A stretch of 64,000 bases of DNA from Acholeplasma laidlawii_A (lineage in GTDB: Bacteria; Bacillota_I; Bacilli_A; Acholeplasmatales; Acholeplasmataceae). Positions 10,328 to 20,013 of the stretch are shown here, one piece after another (the first letter of the stretch is position 1; each line of letters starts with the position of its first letter). Made by a program: the position numbers and the translations under genes. The notes beneath the pieces are model-generated. The model made no database searches, had not been told where the DNA came from, and saw only the letters and a program-made list of their open reading frames with translations. The DNA lies in assembly GCF_030166555.2 (NCBI RefSeq), contig NZ_CP126461.2; one strand, given 5' to 3'.

Positions 10328-11038
10328 CTAGGTTGTAACTTTAACATAATCTATTAGAAATTCTACTGGGAAAATTGAGTCATCTATTTTACCGCCCCAA
10401 TTACCACCAATTGCCAGATTAATTATCATGAAAAATGATTCATCAAACGGCCAGTTATTTAAACCTGTTTTTTGTTCTTTAGGGGCTTTAAATAACAGTT
10501 TTTCATCCAAGTAATAGTTAAAACCCTGTTCAGACCACTCTAATTTATAAACATGAAAATCTTCGCTTAAATTTTTGACTTCATGTTTTAAATGGAGATT
10601 ATTTGACTTCATATGATTAAAGTTTTTTGAGTGTAATGAAAAATGTAAAGTATCAGGTTCTTTACCAACATATTCCATCAAGTCAATTTCTCCACAAGTC
10701 GGCCAACCTACTTCATGAATATTATCCCCCAATAACCAAAATGCAGGCCATGTACCTTGACCTTTTGGTAATTTCATACGCACTTCTATTGTTCCGTATT
10801 TAAGACTGACCTTATCTTTTGTGGTTAGTTTAGCTGAAGTATATTTTCTGTGTTCAAAGTCTTCTTTTCTTGCAACAATATGCAATATACTATTTTTAAT
10901 ATAGATATTATCCGTGCGATTGGTATAAAATTGGTCTTCATTATTACCAAAACCACTTCCACCAACATCTATATTCCAGTATTTTTCATTCGGTAGAACA
11001 CCCTCATCAAAGTCATCATAAAACAGTATTTTTTTCAT
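10328..11038 (-). CDS. GH16 endo-beta-1,3-glucanase (laminarinase-like), cytoplasmic
   Basis: A 236-residue single-domain GH16 enzyme. The catalytic motif is EIDLME (nucleophile Glu about 117, Asp 119, acid/base Glu 122) within CGEIDLMEYVG, the laminarinase form of the family. The N-terminus MKKILFYDDFDEG starts directly with the beta-jelly-roll and has no signal peptide, so the enzyme should stay inside the cell, unlike most bacterial laminarinases. The start overlaps the cupin stop by four bases (ATGA), giving tight coupling. Role: shortening imported beta-1,3-gluco-oligosaccharides for the phosphorylase and glucosidase encoded upstream. Confidence 0.9.
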   Translation of the reverse strand: MKKILFYDDFDEGVLPNEKYWNIDVGGSGFGNNEDQFYTNRTDNIYIKNSILHIVARKEDFEHRKYTSAKLTTKDKVSLKYGTIEVRMKLPKGQGTWPAFWLLGDNIHEVGWPTCGEIDLMEYVGKEPDTLHFSLHSKNFNHMKSNNLHLKHEVKNLSEDFHVYKLEWSEQGFNYYLDEKLLFKAPKEQKTGLNNWPFDESFFMIINLAIGGNWGGKIDDSIFPVEFLIDYVKVTT

Positions 11039-11433
11039 AGGTTCTCCTCTATTTTTTTTCTAATTTCTGGTGTGATATAAAATTTTGTTGAATTTAAATC
11101 ACCTGTATTATTTTCTTCCACAATAAGTAATTTTGCATCCTTTGATAATACCTGTGTATGATAGACATCTTTTTTAATATTATAAATTTTGTTTTTTTCA
11201 AGATGAATCACCTCAATACTTAGTGGTTTTTCATTGTTTAGATCTAAAATCAACAAAGTCGCAGAACCATCTAATAGAACAAATACTTCATCTGTTTCAT
11301 GGTGTGCTTCAAAATATATCAAGCCATCCAAACTACAGTCATCAATATAATTTAGTATGGCAACACGCCAATTTTGGTAAGTCATTAAACTCATATAGCC
11401 TTCTTGACTAAATTCAAATATTTCATAATTCAT
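11035..11433 (-). CDS. Small cupin-fold protein
   Basis: A 132-residue single-domain cupin. The two half-motifs are recognisable: HHETDEVFVLLDGSATLLI and a later segment with KNKIYNIKKDVYHTQVL. The first His pair, the Glu and the late His are typical metal or ligand ligands. It overlaps the GH94 gene by 11 bases and the GH16 gene by four, so it is translated as part of the glucan operon. Small cupins in sugar operons may be epimerases, sugar-binding proteins or have no known reaction; I cannot choose. No signal peptide is present, so it is cytoplasmic. Confidence 0.8.
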   Translation of the reverse strand: MNYEIFEFSQEGYMSLMTYQNWRVAILNYIDDCSLDGLIYFEAHHETDEVFVLLDGSATLLILDLNNEKPLSIEVIHLEKNKIYNIKKDVYHTQVLSKDAKLLIVEENNTGDLNSTKFYITPEIRKKIEENL

Positions 11434-13915
11434 CTAGATATACCTCAATGTCACTTTCTATATTAGAATCTTCAATGAAGATAGGTTGTCCTTTAGATAA
11501 AACTTTATCAATTTTATAAGCACCATAATCTAAGTTTTTTAGATTGATATACGTGATTTTTATCAGTTTCCCCCGAATAAATGTTTGAATACTTGCTTTA
11601 TGATTTATAAAATCTTCTTTAACTAGCTTCGGATTAAGTGATAATTTTCCATAATTAAATGTAATTCCGAATACCTGTTCTTGTAATAGTTTTAATAACC
11701 AACTTGCACTTCCAGTTAAGTAAAGATATTTGCCTACACCTTTGTCAGTAAAATACTCTGGAATTCCAAGTATAGTATGTGCTTCAGGATGTATCGCACG
11801 CATTATCAGTGATTTATAACCTTCATTACCCAGTTTAACCAAATTATAATTATATAAACCATATACATACATGATGGCCATATGTGAGAATACAGCACCA
11901 TTTTCTTTGTGATTATAGCTAAACCCGAATGCTCTTCCCATGTCCATCATGATTTTATGATAGTTTGAGTTTAAATGATACCCTCCATTTTCTTTGTTAA
12001 ATAATAGTTTTTTTGTTGTGTCTGCTACGCTTTTAGCCTGAGAAATGCTTAGTGTTTCATTTAGAAGTGCCATCGCCTGACCGGTTAAATTCATCGTATT
12101 TGCTGTATCTAAAAATACATTATTATTTGTTATGTAACTTTGAAGATGCGTATCATTAATCCAAGCGTTTTTATTTATGTGATCAACTCTTTCTTTATAG
12201 AGCTTAACTAGTTGGTGCGATACCTTAGGAGCATCTACTTCAACCGTAGTATCTTTAAAATCAGAAACGCTATCAAAGAATGTATTTAGATGAATTGTTT
12301 CAAAGATTAAATCATACAGTGATTTAAATAGTCGAACAGGTCTATTAATTTTTTCAATCACTTCTGCAATCTTCCTTAAATTACTTGCATAAAAATGGGT
12401 AAATGCTATTGTTTCACCATTATTTTTGGCCATATCTAAACCATCATTCCAGTCAGCATTTTCTAGTCTAACAAACCCAAATTTACCTGTATTAAAATGT
12501 GCCACAATATTTTGTAATAGTAAGTGTTCTAAAATAGTGCCTTCATAAGGATTATTATCTACCCTTACTACGTGATCATTTGTTTCTTTATCTCTTGTTT
12601 TGTTAGTATAGTGTGTGAATTGATCATGAAAGTACGTTTGATGCTTAAATAAAAAATCTATATGTCCAGTGGTATGAATGTAAGATAATGTAGTAAGTAA
12701 TGGCCAAGCCCCATGATCAGACCATACACGGACTATTTTATTTCTATCTGCTATGAACTCTCCAGGATTATCCCCAATGATCGTTGCATTAGAACCATCA
12801 ATTCGAATCCCTTGAAAATTATTAAATAATAAGGTTTCAACGGATTCATCATTGATAAGGATTAAACTTAGTAAGTCTTGCCAAAGATCTCGCCACCCCC
12901 TTCCCCCTCTACCATAATCATGATGTGGTAGGTAGGAATTACCAAAAATTCTTCTTAGTACAGGTTGAAACCTTACCCATCTTAGAAGTAATTCAACATC
13001 CTTACTTACCATGCTAATAGAGAGTTTACTACTTTCAGTTTCAAAATAATTACGCATTTGATCAAATGCTTCTTCAACTGATTTTTTAGTTTTATACTTA
13101 TTTATAATATTAATTGCATCTTCATTTTGATTAAAAATGCCCATGCTTATATTAAATGTTGCTGTTTCTTCTGGTTTTAATATGAACGGTTCAAATCCAA
13201 TCCCACCAATAGCTTCATACCCAGATTTTGGTTTGAAATCTTTTTTGTATATACCTTTAGGAAAATTAAATGAACCTCCATCTATAAAATCTTCTAGGCT
13301 AGTAATGATTCTATTTACTTTTCTTGTAGGACTATATGCAGAGACGGTGTAAGTCTCATGATTTAAATGATGACCTCTTTCATCAAAACTTAAAGTAGGT
13401 TTAACCAATACAGTTTGTTCATTGATTTCTACTGTATTTAGTAAGGATGTGACATGACGATGATCTCTTATATTGTCTGCACTTCTCGCATAAATTGGTA
13501 TGGCTGTAATTACATCTACAGTTACATCCTTATTTGATGTATTTTTAATGGTGACTTCTAAAAGTTCTAAGTTATCATGTAATGGTATGAAAGAAAGTGA
13601 TTCAATTGAGAACAAATTGTTACTTCTAATAACTCTTTGATACAGTAAATCATACTCTACATGCAATTCATCATTCTGTTGTAGATATGTATTTCCATTT
13701 AAAAAATACATTTCACCATCGATTGTAAAGATGATATTTCTTGACATATGATTGTCATACAGATCATTTTCTGTTGTCGGTTCAAGCAAGTAATGATGAT
13801 GATCTGTTTTAATATCTCCACCAAAAAAAGGTGTAATTGAGGATTTTAACTGTTTTAAATTATATAAGGGCAGATATTGTCCATAATTTTTTTTAATCCA
13901 TTGCTTTTTTTTCAT
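11423..13915 (-). CDS. GH94 beta-glucan disaccharide phosphorylase (laminaribiose phosphorylase type)
   Basis: An 830-residue GH94 enzyme: N-terminal beta-sandwich, helical linker, (alpha/alpha)6 barrel and small C-terminal beta domain. The catalytic-acid motif ADWNDGLD is at about residue 490. Such enzymes use phosphate to split a beta-glucosyl disaccharide to alpha-glucose 1-phosphate, saving ATP. A GH94 laminaribiose phosphorylase is known from A. laidlawii, and the GH16, GH30 and GH3 neighbours agree with a beta-1,3-linked substrate. Cellobiose phosphorylase is the alternative. There is no signal peptide. It starts five bases after the GH3 stop and overlaps the cupin start. Confidence 0.88.
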   Translation of the reverse strand: MKKKQWIKKNYGQYLPLYNLKQLKSSITPFFGGDIKTDHHHYLLEPTTENDLYDNHMSRNIIFTIDGEMYFLNGNTYLQQNDELHVEYDLLYQRVIRSNNLFSIESLSFIPLHDNLELLEVTIKNTSNKDVTVDVITAIPIYARSADNIRDHRHVTSLLNTVEINEQTVLVKPTLSFDERGHHLNHETYTVSAYSPTRKVNRIITSLEDFIDGGSFNFPKGIYKKDFKPKSGYEAIGGIGFEPFILKPEETATFNISMGIFNQNEDAINIINKYKTKKSVEEAFDQMRNYFETESSKLSISMVSKDVELLLRWVRFQPVLRRIFGNSYLPHHDYGRGGRGWRDLWQDLLSLILINDESVETLLFNNFQGIRIDGSNATIIGDNPGEFIADRNKIVRVWSDHGAWPLLTTLSYIHTTGHIDFLFKHQTYFHDQFTHYTNKTRDKETNDHVVRVDNNPYEGTILEHLLLQNIVAHFNTGKFGFVRLENADWNDGLDMAKNNGETIAFTHFYASNLRKIAEVIEKINRPVRLFKSLYDLIFETIHLNTFFDSVSDFKDTTVEVDAPKVSHQLVKLYKERVDHINKNAWINDTHLQSYITNNNVFLDTANTMNLTGQAMALLNETLSISQAKSVADTTKKLLFNKENGGYHLNSNYHKIMMDMGRAFGFSYNHKENGAVFSHMAIMYVYGLYNYNLVKLGNEGYKSLIMRAIHPEAHTILGIPEYFTDKGVGKYLYLTGSASWLLKLLQEQVFGITFNYGKLSLNPKLVKEDFINHKASIQTFIRGKLIKITYINLKNLDYGAYKIDKVLSKGQPIFIEDSNIESDIEVYLDEL

Positions 13916-13920
13916 ATTGT

Positions 13921-16900
13921 TTAACCATGTCTCATCATTTTGATTTCATAGATATGTATACTTGATTTATTAAACTTTATCGAAAGTACTTGTTTTCCAG
14001 GATCAGCGAGTAAACTAGCTCTTGCATGGATCTTGTTACCTTCAGTACCATGGATTGTAATTGTTGTTTTATATTGATTGTTTAGGTGCAGTGAAAATGG
14101 TAGTTGAGCTAAACTTTGTGCATCGCTTGAAAGCGTAAAATCCACTAAGTACTTCCCAGGCGTTTCTAGGGAGACAGGAAAACTAAAGATAGCATCTTTT
14201 TCTAAAATAGATAAGACATTATTATCAAGTGAAATGGATTTTATATCTCTTAAACCAGTCTTGAAATCAATGTTTAATGGTTCCCATGGTTTTATACCAC
14301 AGATTGGATAATCCATCTTACTAAATAGGTTTAAATCCACTAAATTTATGTTGCTTGTTTCAAAATTTTTAGTGTTAAAATAATATATGTTTGTATCATA
14401 TGTATTTGATTTTACTGCTATAGCGTGTTGTTTATTTTTGTGTATGTACACTTTAAGTTTATTATGCTTTATTGTGTCAATTTTGTCTATTTGATGGTTA
14501 AAAATCAACGGATTTATAACGGACTTTTGATCATTTATCAATAGTTCTTCTATAAGTGGTAATTTCATATCCTTTGCATCATATTTAAACCAATAAGTTC
14601 TTCTATTTTTTGATGGCATAAACTCTAGTTGATGCATACGACTAAATGCTGGAGTTTTTAGTAAAAAGTTTAGAATATTTTTAGCTACCCTTTGCAAGTG
14701 AGATTTTTTAAGCGAACCATTTAAATAACTTTCTTTTGAATTATCATGATTAGAATTTGACTTAGCATCACTAATAACCATATATAAATCATTTTGGCTG
14801 ATGATCATTGCTTTAGTATTCTTAACATCACCAGGACCATTAAAATCATTCATTTTAGCCCACCAATCGGTAACTAAAATACCATCAAATCCCCATTCAT
14901 CTCTTAAAAGAAGTGAATTAACCTCAAAATGAGAGGCTGTCCATAAACTATTTACCGGATTATAAGATGTCATGATCGCACGAGCTTTGCCTACTTTTAC
15001 AGCAATTTCAAAGCCTCTTAAATAGATTTCTCTCAAAGCACGTTCAGATACAACTGCATCTACATTAAATCTATCTGTTTCTTGATTATTTGCAAATAAA
15101 TGTTTGAGTGTCCCCGTAACACCTTCTTTTTGTAAACCTATCACCGCACTTGATGCCATATGACCTGTAAGCAGTGGATCTTCTGAATAATACTCGAAAT
15201 TACGGCCATTTAAAGGATGTCTTAATATGTTCATGCCTGGACCCAAGATTAAATCAATATGGTAAGCTTTCATTTCCTTACCAAGTAGTTGGTAAAGCGT
15301 CTCAACCATATTTAAATCAAAACTTGAGGCTAAGGCTATGCCATTAGGTAAGCTTGAGGCATAAAAACCAGAGTCCATACGAATACCACTTGGTCCATCT
15401 GCAGCACATGCAATAGGTATACCTTTTTCAAGTAGTTCATCGGTCACACCACCAAATGCTGAAGCAGTTCCTGGTGTCACTTTAGGTGAACTCATACCTT
15501 CTCCACGTGTAAGTTCAATGAGCTGATCAATTTCAAGTGAACCGATAAATTCATCCATAGTATGTTTATGCTTATATACATCTAATAATGAAATATTGGA
15601 TGTATTACTTGGTATTTCTTTGGGTATATGATGTTCGATTGTTTCATTATAATTTGTAGTTCTTAAAGGTACATCCTCATAGATAATTTGATAGTTTTTA
15701 TCCGGTTTGATGCGTTTAAAAGGTTGAATCGGTGCAGATATTTCTCTTGATAATTGTGTAATGATATTATCAAGTACTTCAATTTCACCGTATTGTGTGT
15801 GGTGTCTGGATGAATTTCCAACATAAAACTTATATACACCTTTTTCTAGCACAAAAGAAGATTTAAATACGTGTCCAATATCATCAAAGCTTGCTAGATT
15901 ATATAAATCAATTTTAATTTCGATGATTTGATTTTCTTTCGGTTCAAGTTCTCTGGTTTTAGCAAATGCTGCTAAAACCATACTAGGTTTACCTAATGAT
16001 CCTTGCGGTGCATTTAAATAGATTTGGACAACTTCTTTTGCTCTATGTTTCCCAGTATTCTTAACTTCTATTTTAAAGGTTATAATTTTATCATCCATAT
16101 CAAAAGATATAGGTTTAATTTTAAATTCAGAGTAAGTTAATCCAAACCCAAAAGGGTACCTAACAGCAGATTTATTAAAGGTTTCAAAATATCTATAACC
16201 TACATAAATATCTTCTTCGTAAATAACTTGTGATTTATGTCCAAAATTAGAATGAGCAGGTTCTGAATTCAAATCATTGACTAGTGTCATTGGTAGTTTT
16301 CCAGAAGGTGATTTGTACCCTACTAATACATCCTTTAATGCTAATGCACCATATTGACCGCCATGCCATGCAAAAACAAGTCCATCAATTTTGAATTTAT
16401 CCATAAAAGATAGATCCATTGCATTACCAACATTTAATACTACGATTGTTTTCTTAAAATGAGCCGTTACATCCTTAAGTAGACTTAACTCTTCATCTGT
16501 TAAGTAATAACTCCCCTTTGTAGGCTTATTATCTTTATCTTCACCTGCTGTTCTACCAATTACTACTATTGCTATGTCGCTTTCTCTAGAGGCATTTTGG
16601 ATTAAGCTAGTGGCTAAAAGCATTTCTTGTTGATTCCATGGTTCAGACGCCCATTGGCCATTGCCGGAATCAAATGGATTTTCTTCTACCCATCTTTTAT
16701 ATACATCATAAATTTTCATATTTACAGATACATTGGGATCATTAACAAAAGCTTCGATTATTGAAGGTACATGCCTAACGTTTACCAAACCTCCAGAACC
16801 AGTACCAGACTTATAGTAATTAAACTGAATTCTACCGAAAACAGCAATATTTTTATCTTTTAAGGGTAATACATCATTATTTTTAAGTAAGACGATACCT

Positions 16901-16986
16901 TCACCAGCTGCATACTTTGAAAAAGTTGCAAGTTCAGCAAGTGGATTCATCTCATTGATTTTTATAGTTTTTAAATGTTTTTGCAT
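13921..16986 (-). CDS. GH3 beta-glucosidase with permuted domain order
   Basis: A 1021-residue cytoplasmic GH3 enzyme with the domains swapped. The (alpha/beta)6-sandwich comes first (GIVLLKNNDVLPL near residue 30), then the fibronectin-III-like domain after FGFGLTYSEF, then the TIM barrel from about residue 480, with the nucleophile Asp at about 707 in GILVTDWW. The last 200 residues form a beta domain with strand-rich, CBM-like sequence. Inverted GH3 enzymes are known from rumen Firmicutes. It heads the operon, with CG-centred operators at 17010-17067. Expected role: removing terminal beta-linked glucose from short oligosaccharides. Confidence 0.88.
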   Translation of the reverse strand: MQKHLKTIKINEMNPLAELATFSKYAAGEGIVLLKNNDVLPLKDKNIAVFGRIQFNYYKSGTGSGGLVNVRHVPSIIEAFVNDPNVSVNMKIYDVYKRWVEENPFDSGNGQWASEPWNQQEMLLATSLIQNASRESDIAIVVIGRTAGEDKDNKPTKGSYYLTDEELSLLKDVTAHFKKTIVVLNVGNAMDLSFMDKFKIDGLVFAWHGGQYGALALKDVLVGYKSPSGKLPMTLVNDLNSEPAHSNFGHKSQVIYEEDIYVGYRYFETFNKSAVRYPFGFGLTYSEFKIKPISFDMDDKIITFKIEVKNTGKHRAKEVVQIYLNAPQGSLGKPSMVLAAFAKTRELEPKENQIIEIKIDLYNLASFDDIGHVFKSSFVLEKGVYKFYVGNSSRHHTQYGEIEVLDNIITQLSREISAPIQPFKRIKPDKNYQIIYEDVPLRTTNYNETIEHHIPKEIPSNTSNISLLDVYKHKHTMDEFIGSLEIDQLIELTRGEGMSSPKVTPGTASAFGGVTDELLEKGIPIACAADGPSGIRMDSGFYASSLPNGIALASSFDLNMVETLYQLLGKEMKAYHIDLILGPGMNILRHPLNGRNFEYYSEDPLLTGHMASSAVIGLQKEGVTGTLKHLFANNQETDRFNVDAVVSERALREIYLRGFEIAVKVGKARAIMTSYNPVNSLWTASHFEVNSLLLRDEWGFDGILVTDWWAKMNDFNGPGDVKNTKAMIISQNDLYMVISDAKSNSNHDNSKESYLNGSLKKSHLQRVAKNILNFLLKTPAFSRMHQLEFMPSKNRRTYWFKYDAKDMKLPLIEELLINDQKSVINPLIFNHQIDKIDTIKHNKLKVYIHKNKQHAIAVKSNTYDTNIYYFNTKNFETSNINLVDLNLFSKMDYPICGIKPWEPLNIDFKTGLRDIKSISLDNNVLSILEKDAIFSFPVSLETPGKYLVDFTLSSDAQSLAQLPFSLHLNNQYKTTITIHGTEGNKIHARASLLADPGKQVLSIKFNKSSIHIYEIKMMRHG

Positions 16987-17009
16987 GTCTTATCTCCATT
17001 TTATTATTA

Positions 17010-17067
17010 AGAAAACGATTTCCTAACTATATTATATGGTTTTTTAAAGATATTGCAAGCGTTTACA
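17010..17067. promoter_or_regulatory. Pair of cre/LacI-type operators upstream of the GH3 gene
   Basis: AGAAAACGATTTCC at 17010-17023 and TGCAAGCGTTTACA at 17054-17067 match the CcpA consensus at about 12 and 13 of its positions. They flank the probable promoter of the GH3-GH94-cupin-GH16-GH30 half of the cluster and resemble the sites at 8750-8816, suggesting one regulator for both halves. Confidence 0.55.
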
Positions 17068-17071
17068 AAAG

Positions 17072-17102
17072 AAAAAGAGTTTTCGTAAAGAAAACCCTTT
17101 TT
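17072..17102 (-). terminator. Rho-independent terminator after the DsbA-like gene
   Basis: Arms at 17072-17084 and 17090-17102 pair over 13 positions with one mismatch around a five-base loop; the minus strand continues into a T-rich tract. It ends the transcript of the gene at 17137-17838. Confidence 0.65.
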
Positions 17103-17136
17103 CGTTAATTCATTTAGTTATATAAAATAAAAGTGA

Positions 17137-17838
17137 TTAAATTGCACAACCATCCGGACCACATAGATCATCATCTGATCCGATAGTTTGGAAAGGATTT
17201 GCTTCTTTATAGGCTTGTTCAATCGCTTGATTAAACATTTCTATGGGTTGTGCACCACTTACTGCATATTTTCTATCTAATACAAAGAATGGTACACCGC
17301 GTACGCCAATGCTCTGTGCTTCCTCAATTTCTTTATCAACTTCTTCCTGGAATTGATTTGATCCAAGTACTGCTTTTGCGTCATTGACATTAAGATCAAG
17401 TAATTTAACAATATCTAATAAGACTGCATCATCATGAATACTTAATCCTTTTGTAAAATAAGCCTCAAATAGTTTTGTTGAAATCTCCGATTCTTTACCA
17501 AGAGTTCTAGCCCATTTTGCTAGTCTGTGTGCCTTGTAAGTATTAGTCATTTTCATATTGTCATAATCATAAACCAGACCTACTTGTTTTGCACGCTCTA
17601 CAGTTTGCATAAACATTTGTTTTGTTTGATTTAAACTAACACCTTTCATTCTAGAAAAAATAGTATAACTATCTTCTGTTGTTTCAAAAGGTGCATCTGG
17701 ACTTAACTGATAAGCTTTATAAATGACTTCAATTTTATCTTTATCTTTAAAATTATTTAGTGCTTGTTCAAATATTGTTTTTCCGATATAGCAAAACGGA
17801 CATGAAAAGTCACTCCATACTTCAATTTTCATCTTCAT
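17137..17838 (-). CDS. DsbA-family (FrnE-like) thiol oxidoreductase
   Basis: A 233-residue protein of the 2-hydroxychromene isomerase/FrnE branch of the DsbA family. The thioredoxin-fold active site is FSCPFCYIGK (Cys 13 and Cys 16), followed by the helical insertion and the cis-Pro loop IGVRGVPFFV. There is no signal peptide, so it acts in the cytoplasm. Two further Cys lie at the C-terminus (CGPDGCAI). Length is normal for the family. It stands alone between two terminators. Substrate unknown; thiol-disulfide exchange or stress protection is the usual proposal. Confidence 0.88.
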   Translation of the reverse strand: MKMKIEVWSDFSCPFCYIGKTIFEQALNNFKDKDKIEVIYKAYQLSPDAPFETTEDSYTIFSRMKGVSLNQTKQMFMQTVERAKQVGLVYDYDNMKMTNTYKAHRLAKWARTLGKESEISTKLFEAYFTKGLSIHDDAVLLDIVKLLDLNVNDAKAVLGSNQFQEEVDKEIEEAQSIGVRGVPFFVLDRKYAVSGAQPIEMFNQAIEQAYKEANPFQTIGSDDDLCGPDGCAI

Positions 17839-17880
17839 ACCTCTACTTTCTTATAGTAATCATTTTAACATACCCTATAT

Positions 17881-17911
17881 AATAAAAAGTTGCCTAAGCC
17901 TAGGCAACTTT
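17881..17911 (-). terminator. Terminator after the 70-residue membrane gene
   Basis: A perfect 11-bp stem (17886-17896 with 17901-17911, AAAGTTGCCTA) and four-base loop, followed on the minus strand by a T-rich run. It closes the short transcript of 17924-18136. Confidence 0.8.
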
Positions 17912-17923
17912 GATTATGTGATT

Positions 17924-18136
17924 TTACTTTCCTTCTAAGGCAATTAAACTCACAATTAGTAATAATAATGGTTGATAGACGGTGTTCCAAATAACTGCCA
18001 CAACTGCTTGTACTTGTGTCCATAAGTCACTACTTGATTCCCATGCGTCCAAGTATGCTTGGAAGGAACCTAAAAATAATGATGCAAAAACAACACCTGC
18101 TACTACTAATCCTACTAATCCAATAAGTCTTCTCAT
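17924..18136 (-). CDS. Small two-helix membrane protein, unknown function
   Basis: A 70-residue protein with two hydrophobic segments (residues about 3-28 and 42-66) separated by a short polar stretch rich in Asp, Ser and Trp. GGAGGTG lies about nine bases upstream of the ATG and a strong terminator follows, so it is probably a real, separately ended gene. I do not recognise the family. The neighbouring PepF and DsbA-like genes give no clear functional link. Confidence 0.65.
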   Translation of the reverse strand: MRRLIGLVGLVVAGVVFASLFLGSFQAYLDAWESSSDLWTQVQAVVAVIWNTVYQPLLLLIVSLIALEGK

Positions 18137-18201
18137 TTATTAAACACCTCCATGTTTATTTAATTTTACAATAATATAAACTAGTTGCTTTAAAAATTAC
18201 T

Positions 18202-19998
18202 TTATTTTTTATCAAAGGCAATGATTTCATCAATTGTATGACTAATAAACTTGATTGCTTCTTTAAGTGGCTTACTTGTTTTTAAATCTACATCAACCAT
18301 AAGTGCTAGATCTAATGGCTTTTTAGTAGCTCCAGCTTTTAAGACTTCGATCCAATCTTTTGGATCTAATGTTTTTTCAAAGATTCTTTGTGAAACAACT
18401 GTTCCTAGTGTTAAACCTGCTGAGTAGGTATAAGGATATAGTCCCATAAAGTAGTGTGGTTGACGCATCCAGGTTAAACCTGCATAATCTGGAATTACGA
18501 CTGCATCACCCCAGAATTGTCTTAATACATCTAGTTTTATGTTATTTAAGACACTTGCAGAAATCGGTTCATAATTATCGATTTTTTCATAGACTTTTCG
18601 TTGGAATGCAGCTTCTAGTAAGTGTGTAACAAAGTTATGATAATAAGTTCTAGAAATCATTACTGATTGGATCCAACGTTTTGTACGTGCATCTGTTGCT
18701 TGTTCCATTAAATGACGCGCCATGATAAGTTCATTTGTTGTAGATGGTGCCTCTATAAAATATAGTGAAGGTCTCGTATTAAAAATATTTTGATATTTAT
18801 TTGCATATTGGAAATGTCCAGCATGTCCAATTTCATGAGCAAGGACCATTACTTCATCCATTTGGCCATTCCAATTAATTAATATAAATGAATTTTGACC
18901 ATAAGGTGATGAACAAAAACCACCTGTAGATTTACCAATATTTTGAGGAAAATCAATCCATCTTTCATCAAAAGAACGTCTTACAATCTCTAAATAATCT
19001 TCACCTAATATAGATAGTCCATCCATTAGTAATTCCTTAGATGATTCAATCGTTACTTTAGGCTCAAAAGAATCATCTACTGCAATCTTTAAATCAGCAT
19101 AGGTTACTTGGTCAAGACCATGCAATTTACCTAAGTGTTTAGCATATTTACGCATTGCAGGTGCTAAGTCTTTCATAATGACATCAATTTGACGATCCAT
19201 AAATGATTTGGGTACTTTTTGACTGTATAAAAGATAGTCAAAAACTGATTTAAAGCCTCTTGCATCAGCAAGTGCTTTTTCTTTTTGAAGTTGAGCATAA
19301 TACTGACTAGCAAAACCGTGTTGGTATTCACTTAACTTACTATAGAATGCTTCATAAGCTTTTCTACGTACCTTAGTGTTGCCATCATATTCATATTCAT
19401 TCTCAAATAATGTAAATGAATTTGGGTATTTTTGACCATCTACGTCAAAGTCACTAAACTTCATATCTACTAACTTGAAGCGGTTATAACTTCCATAAGG
19501 TGCATTCAATACAGGAGATAGTGCATTGAGTAGTTTTTCAGCATCGGGTTTTAGTGTGTGCTTTTTATAGTCTAAAACATCTTCTAAATATAATTTATTA
19601 GACGCATCTAACTTCATAGCATCCATCAACACTTTCTTACTGACTTTATTCAGTTCACTATAAAAGAAATTGAGTTGTTTAGATACTTTTTGAAGTCTTA
19701 TAGAGGTCTTACCACTTCTCATCTGATTTGCTTCATCCACACCATCAACAGAGGATTGTAGGGAAGCGTAAGCACTTAAACTAGTAATCATTTTATTGAT
19801 GATTTTTAAATCATTTAAACTTGTTGTAATAATATGAGCATCTGTTAATCTCTTTTCATATTTAACAACGAATTCTTTAACCAAACCTTCTAATGTATCG
19901 AATGCTGAATTAAACGCCTGGTCATCTTTATAAATTGAGTATATATCCCATGTATGTTGGATATTAATCTCAGATCTTTTAGGTAATTGTTTTTTCAT
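18202..19998 (-). CDS. pepF: Oligoendopeptidase F (M3 metallopeptidase)
   Basis: A 598-residue cytoplasmic zinc peptidase. The metal motif HEIGHAGH lies at residues 388-395, preceded by VLAHE, and the third ligand region lies about 25 residues later (FIEAPSTTNEL). Length and ending match PepF, which cuts peptides of about 7-17 residues and recycles imported oligopeptides. It is followed by the small membrane gene and preceded 15 bases upstream by the XRE regulator gene, so the two may share a transcript. Confidence 0.94.
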   Translation of the reverse strand: MKKQLPKRSEINIQHTWDIYSIYKDDQAFNSAFDTLEGLVKEFVVKYEKRLTDAHIITTSLNDLKIINKMITSLSAYASLQSSVDGVDEANQMRSGKTSIRLQKVSKQLNFFYSELNKVSKKVLMDAMKLDASNKLYLEDVLDYKKHTLKPDAEKLLNALSPVLNAPYGSYNRFKLVDMKFSDFDVDGQKYPNSFTLFENEYEYDGNTKVRRKAYEAFYSKLSEYQHGFASQYYAQLQKEKALADARGFKSVFDYLLYSQKVPKSFMDRQIDVIMKDLAPAMRKYAKHLGKLHGLDQVTYADLKIAVDDSFEPKVTIESSKELLMDGLSILGEDYLEIVRRSFDERWIDFPQNIGKSTGGFCSSPYGQNSFILINWNGQMDEVMVLAHEIGHAGHFQYANKYQNIFNTRPSLYFIEAPSTTNELIMARHLMEQATDARTKRWIQSVMISRTYYHNFVTHLLEAAFQRKVYEKIDNYEPISASVLNNIKLDVLRQFWGDAVVIPDYAGLTWMRQPHYFMGLYPYTYSAGLTLGTVVSQRIFEKTLDPKDWIEVLKAGATKKPLDLALMVDVDLKTSKPLKEAIKFISHTIDEIIAFDKK

Positions 19999-20013
19999 AT
20001 ATAGCCTGCTTTC

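Noticed and set aside
17000..17070. tRNA or other structured RNA near the GH3 promoter
   Set aside because: The dyads are CG-centred operator-like sites with no cloverleaf.
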